Shown one piece after another: positions 1 through 8,966 of a stretch of 64,000 nucleotides of DNA (positions within the stretch are counted from its first letter, which is position 1; each line of letters begins with the position of its first letter). The translations under genes and the position numbers were made by a program. The stretch spans positions 124,001 through 188,000 of the forward strand of contig NZ_MNPW01000005.1 of NCBI RefSeq assembly GCF_001983175.1, in the 5' to 3' direction. The notes beneath the pieces are model-generated. The model was given only the letters and a program-made list of their open reading frames with translations, was not told the DNA's origin and made no database searches. Source of the DNA: Pseudomonas cedrina subsp. cedrina. Lineage in GTDB: Bacteria; Pseudomonadota; Gammaproteobacteria; Pseudomonadales; Pseudomonadaceae.

Positions 1-362
1 GCTTCCCATTGGCCGCGCTCGATCGAAGCGATGGCGGCGCGCAGGATTTCACAGGCGTAGGCGGCCATGTTCAGCGAAAAGCCGATCATGGCCGCCGGAA
101 TCGGATCCAGCTCGACGCCCACCTGCGGCAAGCCGTAATAGATCAGAAACAGCTGTACCAGCAAGGGCGTGCCGCGAAAGAACGACACGTAGACCCTGGC
201 GAGCCAACTCACCAGCTTGAAGCGCGACAAGCGCATCAAGGCCAGGCCGAAGCCCAGCAGCAAGCCGAAAAACATCCCGCCCAGGCTGAGGATCACCGTG
301 TAGTACGCGCCCTTGAGCAGAAAGGGCGCGGAGTCCAGCGCGAGTTGGAAACCTGCTTCCAT
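1..362 (-). CDS. tcyL: Cystine ABC transporter permease, partial (runs off the window)
   Basis: This is the N-terminal 120 residues of an inner-membrane amino-acid ABC permease; the rest lies beyond base 1. The protein begins MEAGFQLALDSAPFLLKGA. It has a first membrane segment at about residues 20-42 and the conserved stretch RVYVSFFRGTPLLVQLFL, typical of HisM/TcyL permeases. Its ATG overlaps the TAA stop of tcyJ by one base, so the two are translationally coupled. The neighbouring cystine-binding protein and D-cysteine desulfhydrase point to cystine/cysteine import. The family assignment is firm; the substrate is inferred from context. Confidence 0.88.
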   Translation of the reverse strand, partial: MEAGFQLALDSAPFLLKGAYYTVILSLGGMFFGLLLGFGLALMRLSRFKLVSWLARVYVSFFRGTPLLVQLFLIYYGLPQVGVELDPIPAAMIGFSLNMAAYACEILRAAIASIERGQWE

Positions 363-1156
363 TATTGAGTGACGTCAGCGTTGAAGTACTTCTCGGACAG
401 CTTCTTCAGGGTGCCGTCGGCGCGCAGTTTGTCCAGGGCCTTGTTCACCGCATCGAGCAGTTCAGGCTCACCTTTGCGCAGGGCGATACCGGATTCCTGG
501 CGGGAGAACGCATCGCCCGCAGCGGCGGTGTCAGGCGCTTTCTTGGCGTATTCCAGCGCGGCCAGACGGTCGATCAGGATGGCGTCGATGCGGCCGATGC
601 GCAGGTCCTGGAACTTGGTCGGGTCGTCGTTGTAAGTCTTGATGATGGCTTTAGGCTGGTTGTCCTTGAGCCACTGTTCGTAGTTGGTGCCAAGGCCCAC
701 CCCGACTTTCTTGCCGGCCAGGTCGTCGGCGGTCTTGATGTTGTCGACGTTCTTCTTCAGCACCAGCGCTTGAATACCGGAGACGGTGTAAGGCTTGGAG
801 AAATCGTATTTCTTCTTGCGCTCGTCGGAGATGGTCACCTGGTTGACCACGGCGTCCAGGCGCTTGGATTCCAGGGCGGCGAGGATGCCGTCCCATGGCG
901 TGGCTTGCAGCTTGACCTTGACCCCCAGCTCCTTGGCCAGGGCTTCGGACAGCTCCACTTCGAAGCCTGTGAGCTTGCCGCTTTCATCGACGAAACTGAA
1001 CGGCGGGTAGGTGCCTTCCAGGCCGATCTTGATCTCGCCCGCTTTCTTGATGTTGCCCAGTTGCTCGCCGGCGATTGCCTGACCCACCAGGCCAGCCCCG
1101 AGTGCCAGGCCCAAAGTGCCAACCAGCAACGTACGACGCAATACGGAAATAGTCAT
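362..1156 (-). CDS. tcyJ: Cystine ABC transporter, periplasmic substrate-binding protein
   Basis: A 264-residue periplasmic solute-binding protein of the SBP_bac_3 family (FliY/TcyJ type) that delivers L-cystine to the TcyL permease. A Sec signal peptide of about 28 residues (MTISVLRRTLLVGTLG, ending near GQAIAGE) precedes the mature domain. GLEGTYPPFSFVDESGKLTGFEVEL carries the family's ligand-site pattern, and the hinge region includes the VGVGLGTNYEQW stretch. An upstream in-frame extension to 1324 is rejected: the ATG at 1156 follows an AGGGGCT ribosome-binding site and begins the signal peptide. The start of tcyL overlaps its stop. Sulfur-limitation control by CysB is usual for such genes, but I saw no operator. 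Confidence 0.9.
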   Translation of the reverse strand: MTISVLRRTLLVGTLGLALGAGLVGQAIAGEQLGNIKKAGEIKIGLEGTYPPFSFVDESGKLTGFEVELSEALAKELGVKVKLQATPWDGILAALESKRLDAVVNQVTISDERKKKYDFSKPYTVSGIQALVLKKNVDNIKTADDLAGKKVGVGLGTNYEQWLKDNQPKAIIKTYNDDPTKFQDLRIGRIDAILIDRLAALEYAKKAPDTAAAGDAFSRQESGIALRKGEPELLDAVNKALDKLRADGTLKKLSEKYFNADVTQ

Positions 1157-1329
1157 GAAGAGCCCCTGTGTTTTTATGTTGAGCGAAGCAGGTGACGCGA
1201 TAGTCGTATCCTGCCTTAAAGCGCGTAGCGCGTCTTCGCCTACGGCGCGACTATAAAGCCGGTTTCTAAGACTTGAAAATAATATAAATCCAAATTTATA
1301 TTCTATTTTTGAATATGTATTCATTTTTA

Positions 1330-1417
1330 TGTGGGAGCTGGCTTGCCTGCGATAGCGGCCGATCAGTCAACATCTGCTTAACTTCAGACCGCTATCGCAG
1401 GCAAGCCAGCTCCCACA
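1330..1417. repeat. REPIN (paired inverted REP sequences)
   Basis: Two REP arms, GTGGGAGCTGGCTTGCCTGC and its inverse, face each other around a 25-30 base spacer. They form an 88-base imperfect palindrome between dcyD and tcyJ. The same arms recur at eight other sites in this window. Confidence 0.95.
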
Positions 1418-1436
1418 TTTTTTAATCCGTGTTCAG

Positions 1437-2432
1437 TTAGCTGAACATGGAGTCATAAGCAAACAACGCCGGGGCACCACCGGTATGCAGGAAAATGATC
1501 GGCCCGTCTTCAAACCGGTTACGCCCGATACCGTCCAGCAAGCCGGCCATGGCCTTGCCCGTGTAGACCGGGTCCAGCAGCAGGCCTTCCTGGCTCGCCA
1601 ATAACTTGACCGCCGAAAGGGTGCCGGCGTTCGGTTCGCCGTACCTCGGGCCGAAATATTCGTCCCACAGGATCACCTTGAAAGCTTCGGGAACCCGCAC
1701 ACCCAGCAACTCGGCGGTGCGCTCGGCCAGGCCCTGTACTTTCGGGCGCTGGGCTTCGTCGGTGCGGGAGACGGTCACGCCGATCACGGGCAGGTCCGGC
1801 AGCGCTTCGCTCAAGGCCAGGGCGAGGCCACTGTGAGTCCCCGCGCTGCCGGACGCCAGCACCACGGCGGCAAACTTGAGGCCGCTGTCTTCGATCTGTC
1901 CCGCCAGTTCCAGCCCGGCGCGTACGTAGCCCAGGGCGCCAAGGGCGTTGGAGCCGCCGATAGGCACAAGGTAGGGCTTCTTGCCGTTGCTGCGCAGGCG
2001 ATCGGCAAGGGCCTTGAGTTGGTCGTCGGCGTTGTCGAGGTTCTCGACCAATTCCACCTTGGCGTCAAACAGGTCCAGCAGCAGGCGGTTGCCGTTGCCC
2101 AGGTAGTTGGGGTCTTCGGTGCCGGTGGGGTTTTCCAGCAGGGCGACGCAGCCCAGGCCGAGCTTGGCGGCCAGTGCGGCGGTCTGGCGCACGTGATTGG
2201 ACTGCAGGGCGCCGGCGGTCACCAGGGTGTCCGCGCCCTGGGCGATGGCGTCGGCGGCGAGGTATTCGAGTTTGCGCAGCTTGTTGCCGCCCATCGCCAG
2301 CGGCGTGGTGTCGTCGCGCTTGACGTAGACGTCCCTGCCCAACCAGGCCGACAGCCGCTCGAGTTTTTCCAGGGCAGTGGCGCCGCCCAGCAGATCCAGG
2401 CGGTTAAAACGTTCGAGCTGTTGTTTGATCAT
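1437..2432 (-). CDS. dcyD: D-cysteine desulfhydrase
   Basis: A 331-residue PLP enzyme of the tryptophan-synthase-beta fold, in the DcyD/ACC-deaminase subgroup. It should convert D-cysteine to pyruvate, H2S and ammonia in the cytoplasm. The PLP lysine is K51 in [11 protein letters not shown]. The [12 protein letters not shown] motif and [11 protein letters not shown] phosphate loop follow, and the C-terminal [12 protein letters not shown] is characteristic. Its place upstream of tcyJ-tcyL matches the conserved cysteine-uptake cluster, which favours D-cysteine over ACC as substrate. ACC deaminase is the main alternative and sequence alone does not fully exclude it. Confidence 0.88.
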   Translation of the reverse strand: MIKQQLERFNRLDLLGGATALEKLERLSAWLGRDVYVKRDDTTPLAMGGNKLRKLEYLAADAIAQGADTLVTAGALQSNHVRQTAALAAKLGLGCVALLENPTGTEDPNYLGNGNRLLLDLFDAKVELVENLDNADDQLKALADRLRSNGKKPYLVPIGGSNALGALGYVRAGLELAGQIEDSGLKFAAVVLASGSAGTHSGLALALSEALPDLPVIGVTVSRTDEAQRPKVQGLAERTAELLGVRVPEAFKVILWDEYFGPRYGEPNAGTLSAVKLLASQEGLLLDPVYTGKAMAGLLDGIGRNRFEDGPIIFLHTGGAPALFAYDSMFS

Positions 2433-2597
2433 GGCTGCGCACGGTTGAGGAATACAGGGCGACTATAGGCAGGCACTTTTCATCGGGCAACCGTCAATCG
2501 CTTATTCCAGCGAGTTCTTGCGGTCACACCATTGGTTCTTAAGGGCGGCCGGGGTGCATGCCGTAAAGTGATGGGCATTTCGTCAGGAGTGAATACC

Positions 2598-3521
2598 GTG
2601 AGTGAACGTTCCAGCCATTGGCAATTGCAGACCATCGTCAGCCAGCTGCGCGGCGCCCGGGACCAGTGGCGAACACGCAATGGCCGCTTGAGTGGCGAGC
2701 ATGGCGGCCGCGAGTTGCCGTCCCGCGAGGCCGTGGCGCAGATTCTCGAAGCGCTGTGCGGTGCGCTGTTCCCCATGCGCCTGGGGCCGGTTGACTTGCG
2801 TGAGGAAAGTGAAGATTTCTACGTGGGCCACACCCTCGACGTCGCCTTGAATGCCTTGCTGGCCCAGGCCCGCCTGGAGCTGCGTTACGCCGCGCGCCAG
2901 GGCGCCAAGGATGACAGCGAAGTCGACGCGCTGGCCATCCGGCTGATCCAGGATTTCGCCCTGGCCCTGCCGTCCCTGCGCACTGTGTTGGACACCGACG
3001 TACTCGCCGCCTATCACGGCGACCCGGCGGCGCGCAGCGTGGACGAAGTGCTGCTTTGCTACCCGGGCATCCTGGCGGTGATTCACCACCGCCTGGCCCA
3101 TCACCTGTATCGCGCGGGCTTGCCGCTGCTGGCGCGGATCAGCGCCGAAATCGCTCACTCCGCCACCGGCATCGACATCCACCCCGGCGCGCAGATCGGC
3201 CCGAGCTTTTTCATCGACCACGGGACCGGCGTGGTGATCGGCGAAACCGCGATCATCGGCGAGCGCGTGCGCATCTACCAGGCGGTGACCCTGGGCGCCA
3301 AGCGGTTCCCGGCGGATGAAGACGGGCAACTGCAAAAGGGCCATCCACGCCATCCAATTGTCGAGGATGATGTGGTGATCTATGCCGGCGCCACGATTCT
3401 GGGGCGCATCACCATCGGCAAAGGTTCAACCATCGGCGGTAACGTCTGGCTGACCCGCAGCGTGCCGGCGGGGGCGAATATCACCCAGGCGAACGTGCAG
3501 CTTGAGGATGGGGCGCGGTGA
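2598..3521 (+). CDS. epsC: Serine O-acetyltransferase
   Basis: A 307-residue cytoplasmic serine acetyltransferase making O-acetylserine, the carbon skeleton for cysteine. The C-terminal left-handed beta-helix is clear: hexapeptide repeats run from GIDIHPGAQIGPSFFIDHG through VVIGETAIIGERVRIYQ to TIGGNVWL. The catalytic His of the FIDHGTG loop is present. I chose the GTG at 2598 because CAGGAG lies 8 bases before it; the ATG at 2568 has no such site. It is transcribed divergently from dcyD. Length and the long N-terminal helical part fit the EpsC type rather than E. coli CysE. Confidence 0.9.
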   Translation: MSERSSHWQLQTIVSQLRGARDQWRTRNGRLSGEHGGRELPSREAVAQILEALCGALFPMRLGPVDLREESEDFYVGHTLDVALNALLAQARLELRYAARQGAKDDSEVDALAIRLIQDFALALPSLRTVLDTDVLAAYHGDPAARSVDEVLLCYPGILAVIHHRLAHHLYRAGLPLLARISAEIAHSATGIDIHPGAQIGPSFFIDHGTGVVIGETAIIGERVRIYQAVTLGAKRFPADEDGQLQKGHPRHPIVEDDVVIYAGATILGRITIGKGSTIGGNVWLTRSVPAGANITQANVQLEDGAR

Positions 3522-3526
3522 GCGTT

Positions 3527-6500
3527 TCAGTCATCAAGCCTGCCCAGTGAAAGGCGGGTTTGTTCGCGCAACCATTCGTTGCGCCGGGCCGCCAGGTCGT
3601 TGTAGACCTGCTCGTACAGCGTGTTGGACATGACTTGGTCGGGGACGACCCGGTCTTCTATTTGCAGCTGCTCCACGATGCTGCTCAACGCTTGGCGCTT
3701 TTCGGCTTTTTGCTCTTCATTGAGATCCTGGGCTTGGGCAAACGCTTTTTGCTCGCTGTCCAGATCGCCGAAAAGCGTCAGCTGTTGCCCGATGTTTTCT
3801 TCATTCGCCGCGTAATCCTGCGCGTAGTGCTCCTTGAGGAAGGCCTCCCAGTAGGGTTCCTTCAGCATCCGGTCGACCAGCCCGTCGCCTTCACTCAGGG
3901 TCTGCACGGCCGTGAGCGCGTGAGTGATGCTGGATTGCGGCACATTGGCGGTGTGGCGGTACACCATGTTGTCGCTGATCCAGGGTAATTCGAGCTGTCG
4001 GGACAGGCGCGTCTGGTAGGCCAGGTAGACGCCGACTTCGTCGACAGTGCCGGGTTCGCCATCGACCACCTCACTGGTCAGTCGCAAACCTTGCCCGCCT
4101 TGGTGGAGAGGTTTGAGGCGGTCGGCGATGTCCGCGCGAATGACGTGGTTCAACAGCTTGAGCCTGGCGCTGCCCCTGGCCAGCCTGACGAGCCCTTCTT
4201 CGCGTTCGGCGGGGGTTTTGCTGTAGAGCTCAACCCCACGGGCTGCCACCTTGATCCCCATTTCGGTGAAAATCTGGCTGCCTGCATCCGCGCATAATCC
4301 TGGATAGCTGGACATTCGGAACAGCGTCTCGCGCAGCTCAGGGTCGTCGTGCATGCTCGACAGCATGTACCGCACATGGGCGGTCAAAGTGGGCGTGTTA
4401 TGTGCGTAGCGCAGCTCATCTTCCGGGTCTTCAAAAAACTCGGGAGATTCCAGCTTCTTGATGACTTCGAAAAAGCCTTGTGAGCCGCGCTCCTCTTCCA
4501 GGTCGTTCCAGATAGATTCGAATTTGAGCTTGTTGTAATCGTCCAGCTCGTCCACCCAGAAGTCGACGTCACCTTGAGGTTCGTAGGTGCGATGAGGGTC
4601 ATACCCGACAGAGCGTCTATGCTCCTCCCAGAGCGTTTTGGCTTCAGCGCTCAGGGTCGAATAGTCCAGCCGAGTTGTGGCGATGATAAAAGACTCGTCG
4701 CCAGCGGTGGCGACGTCCGGAATCGTGGTAATAGGGTTGCCCTGAAGCCGCAGCAGAAACAGCGCGTCTCGCTCCTGCGCGAACAAGCCGGTCGGCCATT
4801 CGCTGACGCCTGTGCGTCTGAGATCAAGCTCCATCAAGTCGGGCATTCTGCTGATATCCGGCACTTGGCCCAGCGGGTTATTGGAAAGGTACAAACCTCG
4901 TAGAGATGTGAGATCGCGCAACTGCGCGACGCTACCGGGGTCGAGGGTAAGCTGGTTTTTGCTCAGGTCGAGGGTGGTCAGCGAGCGCATCCGCGCAATG
5001 GCCGCGGGCAGCCGGTCCAGGCTGTTGTCTGACAGGTCCAGCACGAGCAGATCGGGAAAATGCCGCAAGAATTCGGCGTGGTTCGTAGAAAAATGACAGT
5101 CGTTGAGTATGAGGCGTTTGACCAGCCTGAAATCGTCCGGCAACAACGGGACATTATCGGGCCAGGGGGTTTCGCTGAGGTCCAGTGAAACCAGTTTGTC
5201 TCGTGGGAAGTTCGGGTCATGCAATTGCGTGTAGCCCTCGCGCCAGGCGTCTTTTAACTGCGAGGCAAACCGGGCTCTTGAGCGTCGGGTGACGGCTTCC
5301 AGTCGGCTGCCCGCCGGCCCTTGGGTGGGGGACTGGATGTAAGCGTCCAACGCAGCCTCAAGGGCTTTCCCCTCGTGCTCCATTTGCTCCAGTTTAGCGA
5401 CGCCTTCAGCGCTTTCTGCGAGTTGGGCAAGCTGTTTTACCCCTTGTTCGGACATCTCCGGCAGCCACTGCTTGATACGTCCTTGCACGGTCACTGGCCT
5501 GGCCTGTACCTCTACGCCGCGCATCGTGCTGGAGTTGCCGCCCCCGAGCAATTTGAGCGTTTCGCGCTCCGCCCGTGCGCGGATCGGCGGCTGCGTCAGC
5601 GTTAAACGCCGCTCGACGGGGGAGGTGGTGGTCTTGACCAGCCATGACCGCAGGTGGTCACCGTCGACGAAGCGCGTGTCGGCGGGCATAGCCTGGAACA
5701 CCGCGCTGTAAAAATCAGTGGCACCGTGGATCAATTTGTCTTGTGCATCGAACACCCGGTACTGGCCTTTTCGATTGCGCACCAGGATGCGAACGTGTCC
5801 TGCGTCCTCTGCGCCGACCTGGCTTCGCAGCTCGCCGGTGGTTGTTCTTTCACGGATTTGAATGCGCAGGTTCGCCAGCCCATCGGAGTGAATCCTGAGG
5901 GTATTGAGCACCAGGTTTTCGGTTTGCGCCGTCGGTGCATCGGCTTGCAGGATCTGCTCGAACATCCGTGAACTGCAGGTTTCGAAATCCAGTTCGCGCG
6001 CCTGGTTTTTAATGTCCAGCGGCACCCGGTTCTGTTCCTCCATCACACGCAGGTGGCGGCGACGGGCATGGCTGACCAGCCGTTGGGTAACGCTCAGCGG
6101 CAACTCGGGGTATTGGCTGCGAAGCAATTGGATATGCGGGTCGCTGCTGGTTTCCTGGCGGGCATAGAGCTCCTGGGCGAGCGTTTCGCTCATGGTGTCG
6201 ACATAGGCAGCCAGTTGCTCGCGCAGGGCCTGTGCCCGTTCCTCCTCGGGGATTACCTCGCCAAGCACGGCAGCGAGTTGTTGTTCATCCAGGAGCGCAA
6301 CCACTTTTTCCGCCAACTTGCCCGACATCACCTCGGTGATACTGACGGACAAGACATTTTCACCTTGCGCTGTCGCATCGCCATAGCGACGCGGTACGCC
6401 TGACATATCCGCGTGCGGGTAAACCAGCAGGGCTTTGTCCCGAGGCCAGCCTTCAAGCTCGGTGACCATTTGTTCGAACCAGTCGGCGGACGGGTCCAGC

Positions 6501-8773
6501 GCCCGTCCCTGGCGGATGTTGTCCACGCTCAGGCTGACCTGCCGCTCGTTGTTAAAGCGCTTGAGGGTGTCGGCCAGCAACGGCGGGGTGGGCTCATTGT
6601 GGACGTACATATGGCGTAGCGCGCCGAAGTCGACGCCGCTGATAAGGCGAATCTGCTCCAGTTCGCCGGCGCTCAGGCCGTGGGTCTGCGGCCCCAGGCG
6701 CCTGAGCAGGCGCGTGTTGCTCCAGGCCCGCGGCTGTTCACCCTCGAACACACAGGCGCCGCTGCCGTTAAGCGCTACGGGTGGCCGGTAAGCGCTGGCG
6801 CGCCTGGGGTTAGTGAGGTGGTAAGTTTCAGTGATGGGGTCCTGCAGGACTTCATAACGATGGTTTTCCACATGGACGATTTGTTTGCCCTGATGGTGAT
6901 ACAAGCCATTTTCGCCAGGTACCAGATCGCCCGGCAGGTGCATATTGCGATGCTGGTAAGGCGTCAGGTCAGGGTTCCATAAGCGTGTTTCGCCGGAGGG
7001 CATTTGCACGGGGCGCAGCCGCTCGACAAAGGCCGACACTTTCACCTTGGCGACTTCGCCGATCCTGGCACCCGCATGAAACAACGCCAGTTGCATCACG
7101 TTTTGCGCGACCGACAGCAGGTGTTCCCAGCCCTCGCGCTGGCGCCCCTCGGCCCAGTCGACGATCCCTTCGAACACGTCGTCGAGCATCTGGTAGGCGG
7201 TATAGGCCAGCATCAATTCGCCCAGGAACGGCACGAATGGGGTGATCACCAAAAGCGCGGCGTTGAAGAGGTCCGAGAGCATTTTTTCCAGGTTGTCCCA
7301 CCATGCCCAGCGGGCCATGCGGTCGGCGTAGGCCGTTGAAATGGCGATTTCCCTGGCGTCGTTGACTATTTTGTTCAGCTTGGCCTGGTAGAGGTAGTGC
7401 CAGAGATCATTGTGCAGCGGGTCGCTGACACGGTTTTGTGTGTCATCGCGCAGGGGCAGGGTGCGAAACCGCAGGTTTGGCGCCTCCACCGGATCCGGCC
7501 GCCAGTTCGGGCGGCTGTCACCGCGCTCCCGCGCATGCCAGCGAACGGTCGACAGCAGATTATTGAGTTCGTGGAAAAAGCGGCCGCGTTGTTCGTGGGC
7601 CACGAACTGGCTGAAGAACTGTTGATAACTGATGCTGGAAGAACCAGCCGTGGAGGTGCGATCACGTAGCTGGCCGGTCAGCTCTTTGACGAAATCCCGA
7701 GATGAAGCGTATTCCTTGAGCGGGTGAGCGGGATCATCGGGAACGTGCACCACTATCCTGCCGATACCTGCATCTGTGCGTGTCGGCGCGACCACCAGGA
7801 TGCCCGTCAAGCGTGTATCCAGCAGGTCCAAGGTGTACAGATCAACCTGTTGCCCGCCCAGGCTCAGGGGGCCGTCTCTTTGGAGCAGGTTCTGGATGAG
7901 TGTGTACGCGTCTTGCGAAATGTCTTTTCTGGCAAGCGCCATATGCGCTGCGCTGTTGAGGCCGGCCTTGAGGTTATCGATGATGCTGGCGCGCAATTGG
8001 CGGGCGAGCGCATCGTTATCAAACCCGAGTTGCGTTGTGATGTGGCGCAGGTATCTGGCGCCAATATCCAGCTCCCGACAGATCGCTTTAAAGGCGTTGG
8101 CAGTCAACGGCTGCCCGGTCGACCGGTGGGTAAAGCTGATTGAATCGCGCCGCCCCTGAGCGTCTTCCTGCGACAGGAACGCGAAATCGACAAAGGTTTC
8201 CGAGGCCGAGAAGTTATGCAGCGCCGCCTCCAGCAGCGTTGTCGTCCGGGTGGTGACGCCGGGCAGTTGATTGATTGCCCACCAAGGCAGTTTGGCCGGC
8301 GCATACAGACGGATCGACGTGTGCAGCACGTCAATCGGGCCGTAATCGCTCAGGGCTTGTTTGAGCAGCGGTTCAGCGAACGCTTTGATATCGCTCAGTT
8401 GCGCGAGCTTTTTATCCACGGCATTTTGCGCTGACCAATGGCTGCCCAGCGCCTTCTTGAAAGGCAGACGCTGTGCCGCAGCCGGTGCGTTGCGATGGAT
8501 TGCGGCGATATCGGGTTGGTGTTGCATCAATGCAGTCCAGCGTTGCGGGGAGGTATCGAGCAGCCAGCCAGGCAGTTGCTGTTTTATGAGGTCAAAATGA
8601 AACGGTTTGGGTTCGGTGATCGGGGTTGCGGGCATAGAGGAATGACCTTCGAAGGTATCAGGATCATTCGAGTGTGTTGGGGTTGGCGCGCTCGGAGGCG
8701 GCGCATATTGCTTGGCTCGGTTTGATCTGTACGTAGTGTGGGCACTGAACGTTTTGTCATCCTCATCCGTCAT
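3527..8773 (-). CDS. Giant LRR protein with NEL-type E3 ubiquitin ligase domain and dermonecrotic-toxin-like N-terminus
   Basis: A 1748-residue protein. The N-terminal half resembles the Pseudomonas dermonecrotic-toxin domain family (DUF6543). It includes a hydrophobic hairpin near residues 495-530 (LLVITPFVPFLGELMLAYTA). Leucine-rich repeats occupy about residues 1195-1350 (e.g. LLVLDLSDNSLDRLP, LTTLDLSKNQL). The C-terminal ~350 residues match the NEL domain of IpaH/SspH E3 ligases, with the CxD motif as GLCADAG; the Cys is residue 1494. Known NEL proteins ubiquitinate host proteins after type III delivery. Here there is no chaperone or secretion gene nearby, so delivery is unknown. I chose the ATG at 8773 (AAGGA six bases upstream); an extension to 8809 lacks a ribosome-binding site, and a shorter start at the MPATPITEPKPF methionine is possible. 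It is convergent with epsC. Confidence 0.85.
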   Translation of the reverse strand: MTDEDDKTFSAHTTYRSNRAKQYAPPPSAPTPTHSNDPDTFEGHSSMPATPITEPKPFHFDLIKQQLPGWLLDTSPQRWTALMQHQPDIAAIHRNAPAAAQRLPFKKALGSHWSAQNAVDKKLAQLSDIKAFAEPLLKQALSDYGPIDVLHTSIRLYAPAKLPWWAINQLPGVTTRTTTLLEAALHNFSASETFVDFAFLSQEDAQGRRDSISFTHRSTGQPLTANAFKAICRELDIGARYLRHITTQLGFDNDALARQLRASIIDNLKAGLNSAAHMALARKDISQDAYTLIQNLLQRDGPLSLGGQQVDLYTLDLLDTRLTGILVVAPTRTDAGIGRIVVHVPDDPAHPLKEYASSRDFVKELTGQLRDRTSTAGSSSISYQQFFSQFVAHEQRGRFFHELNNLLSTVRWHARERGDSRPNWRPDPVEAPNLRFRTLPLRDDTQNRVSDPLHNDLWHYLYQAKLNKIVNDAREIAISTAYADRMARWAWWDNLEKMLSDLFNAALLVITPFVPFLGELMLAYTAYQMLDDVFEGIVDWAEGRQREGWEHLLSVAQNVMQLALFHAGARIGEVAKVKVSAFVERLRPVQMPSGETRLWNPDLTPYQHRNMHLPGDLVPGENGLYHHQGKQIVHVENHRYEVLQDPITETYHLTNPRRASAYRPPVALNGSGACVFEGEQPRAWSNTRLLRRLGPQTHGLSAGELEQIRLISGVDFGALRHMYVHNEPTPPLLADTLKRFNNERQVSLSVDNIRQGRALDPSADWFEQMVTELEGWPRDKALLVYPHADMSGVPRRYGDATAQGENVLSVSITEVMSGKLAEKVVALLDEQQLAAVLGEVIPEEERAQALREQLAAYVDTMSETLAQELYARQETSSDPHIQLLRSQYPELPLSVTQRLVSHARRRHLRVMEEQNRVPLDIKNQARELDFETCSSRMFEQILQADAPTAQTENLVLNTLRIHSDGLANLRIQIRERTTTGELRSQVGAEDAGHVRILVRNRKGQYRVFDAQDKLIHGATDFYSAVFQAMPADTRFVDGDHLRSWLVKTTTSPVERRLTLTQPPIRARAERETLKLLGGGNSSTMRGVEVQARPVTVQGRIKQWLPEMSEQGVKQLAQLAESAEGVAKLEQMEHEGKALEAALDAYIQSPTQGPAGSRLEAVTRRSRARFASQLKDAWREGYTQLHDPNFPRDKLVSLDLSETPWPDNVPLLPDDFRLVKRLILNDCHFSTNHAEFLRHFPDLLVLDLSDNSLDRLPAAIARMRSLTTLDLSKNQLTLDPGSVAQLRDLTSLRGLYLSNNPLGQVPDISRMPDLMELDLRRTGVSEWPTGLFAQERDALFLLRLQGNPITTIPDVATAGDESFIIATTRLDYSTLSAEAKTLWEEHRRSVGYDPHRTYEPQGDVDFWVDELDDYNKLKFESIWNDLEEERGSQGFFEVIKKLESPEFFEDPEDELRYAHNTPTLTAHVRYMLSSMHDDPELRETLFRMSSYPGLCADAGSQIFTEMGIKVAARGVELYSKTPAEREEGLVRLARGSARLKLLNHVIRADIADRLKPLHQGGQGLRLTSEVVDGEPGTVDEVGVYLAYQTRLSRQLELPWISDNMVYRHTANVPQSSITHALTAVQTLSEGDGLVDRMLKEPYWEAFLKEHYAQDYAANEENIGQQLTLFGDLDSEQKAFAQAQDLNEEQKAEKRQALSSIVEQLQIEDRVVPDQVMSNTLYEQVYNDLAARRNEWLREQTRLSLGRLDD

Positions 8774-8966
8774 ACCAATCCTTGAGCTAGTGTAGGAATT
8801 GTCTACCACTCAGCCCTGCGATTAGTCCCCAAGCGCCTGTCCATGTTTAAATTGAATGCTCGTTCAAGTTAAACCCGGTGGTTCGCTGCCCGCTCACAAC
8901 AGGAGGCTTACCTTTGCTGAGTCCGTTATTTACAGCCACATCCCATACTCCCGGGGTGCATCGTCC

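Noticed and set aside
1157..1324. Extended N-terminus of tcyJ
   Set aside because: It precedes the signal peptide and lacks a ribosome-binding site; the ATG at 1156 is right.
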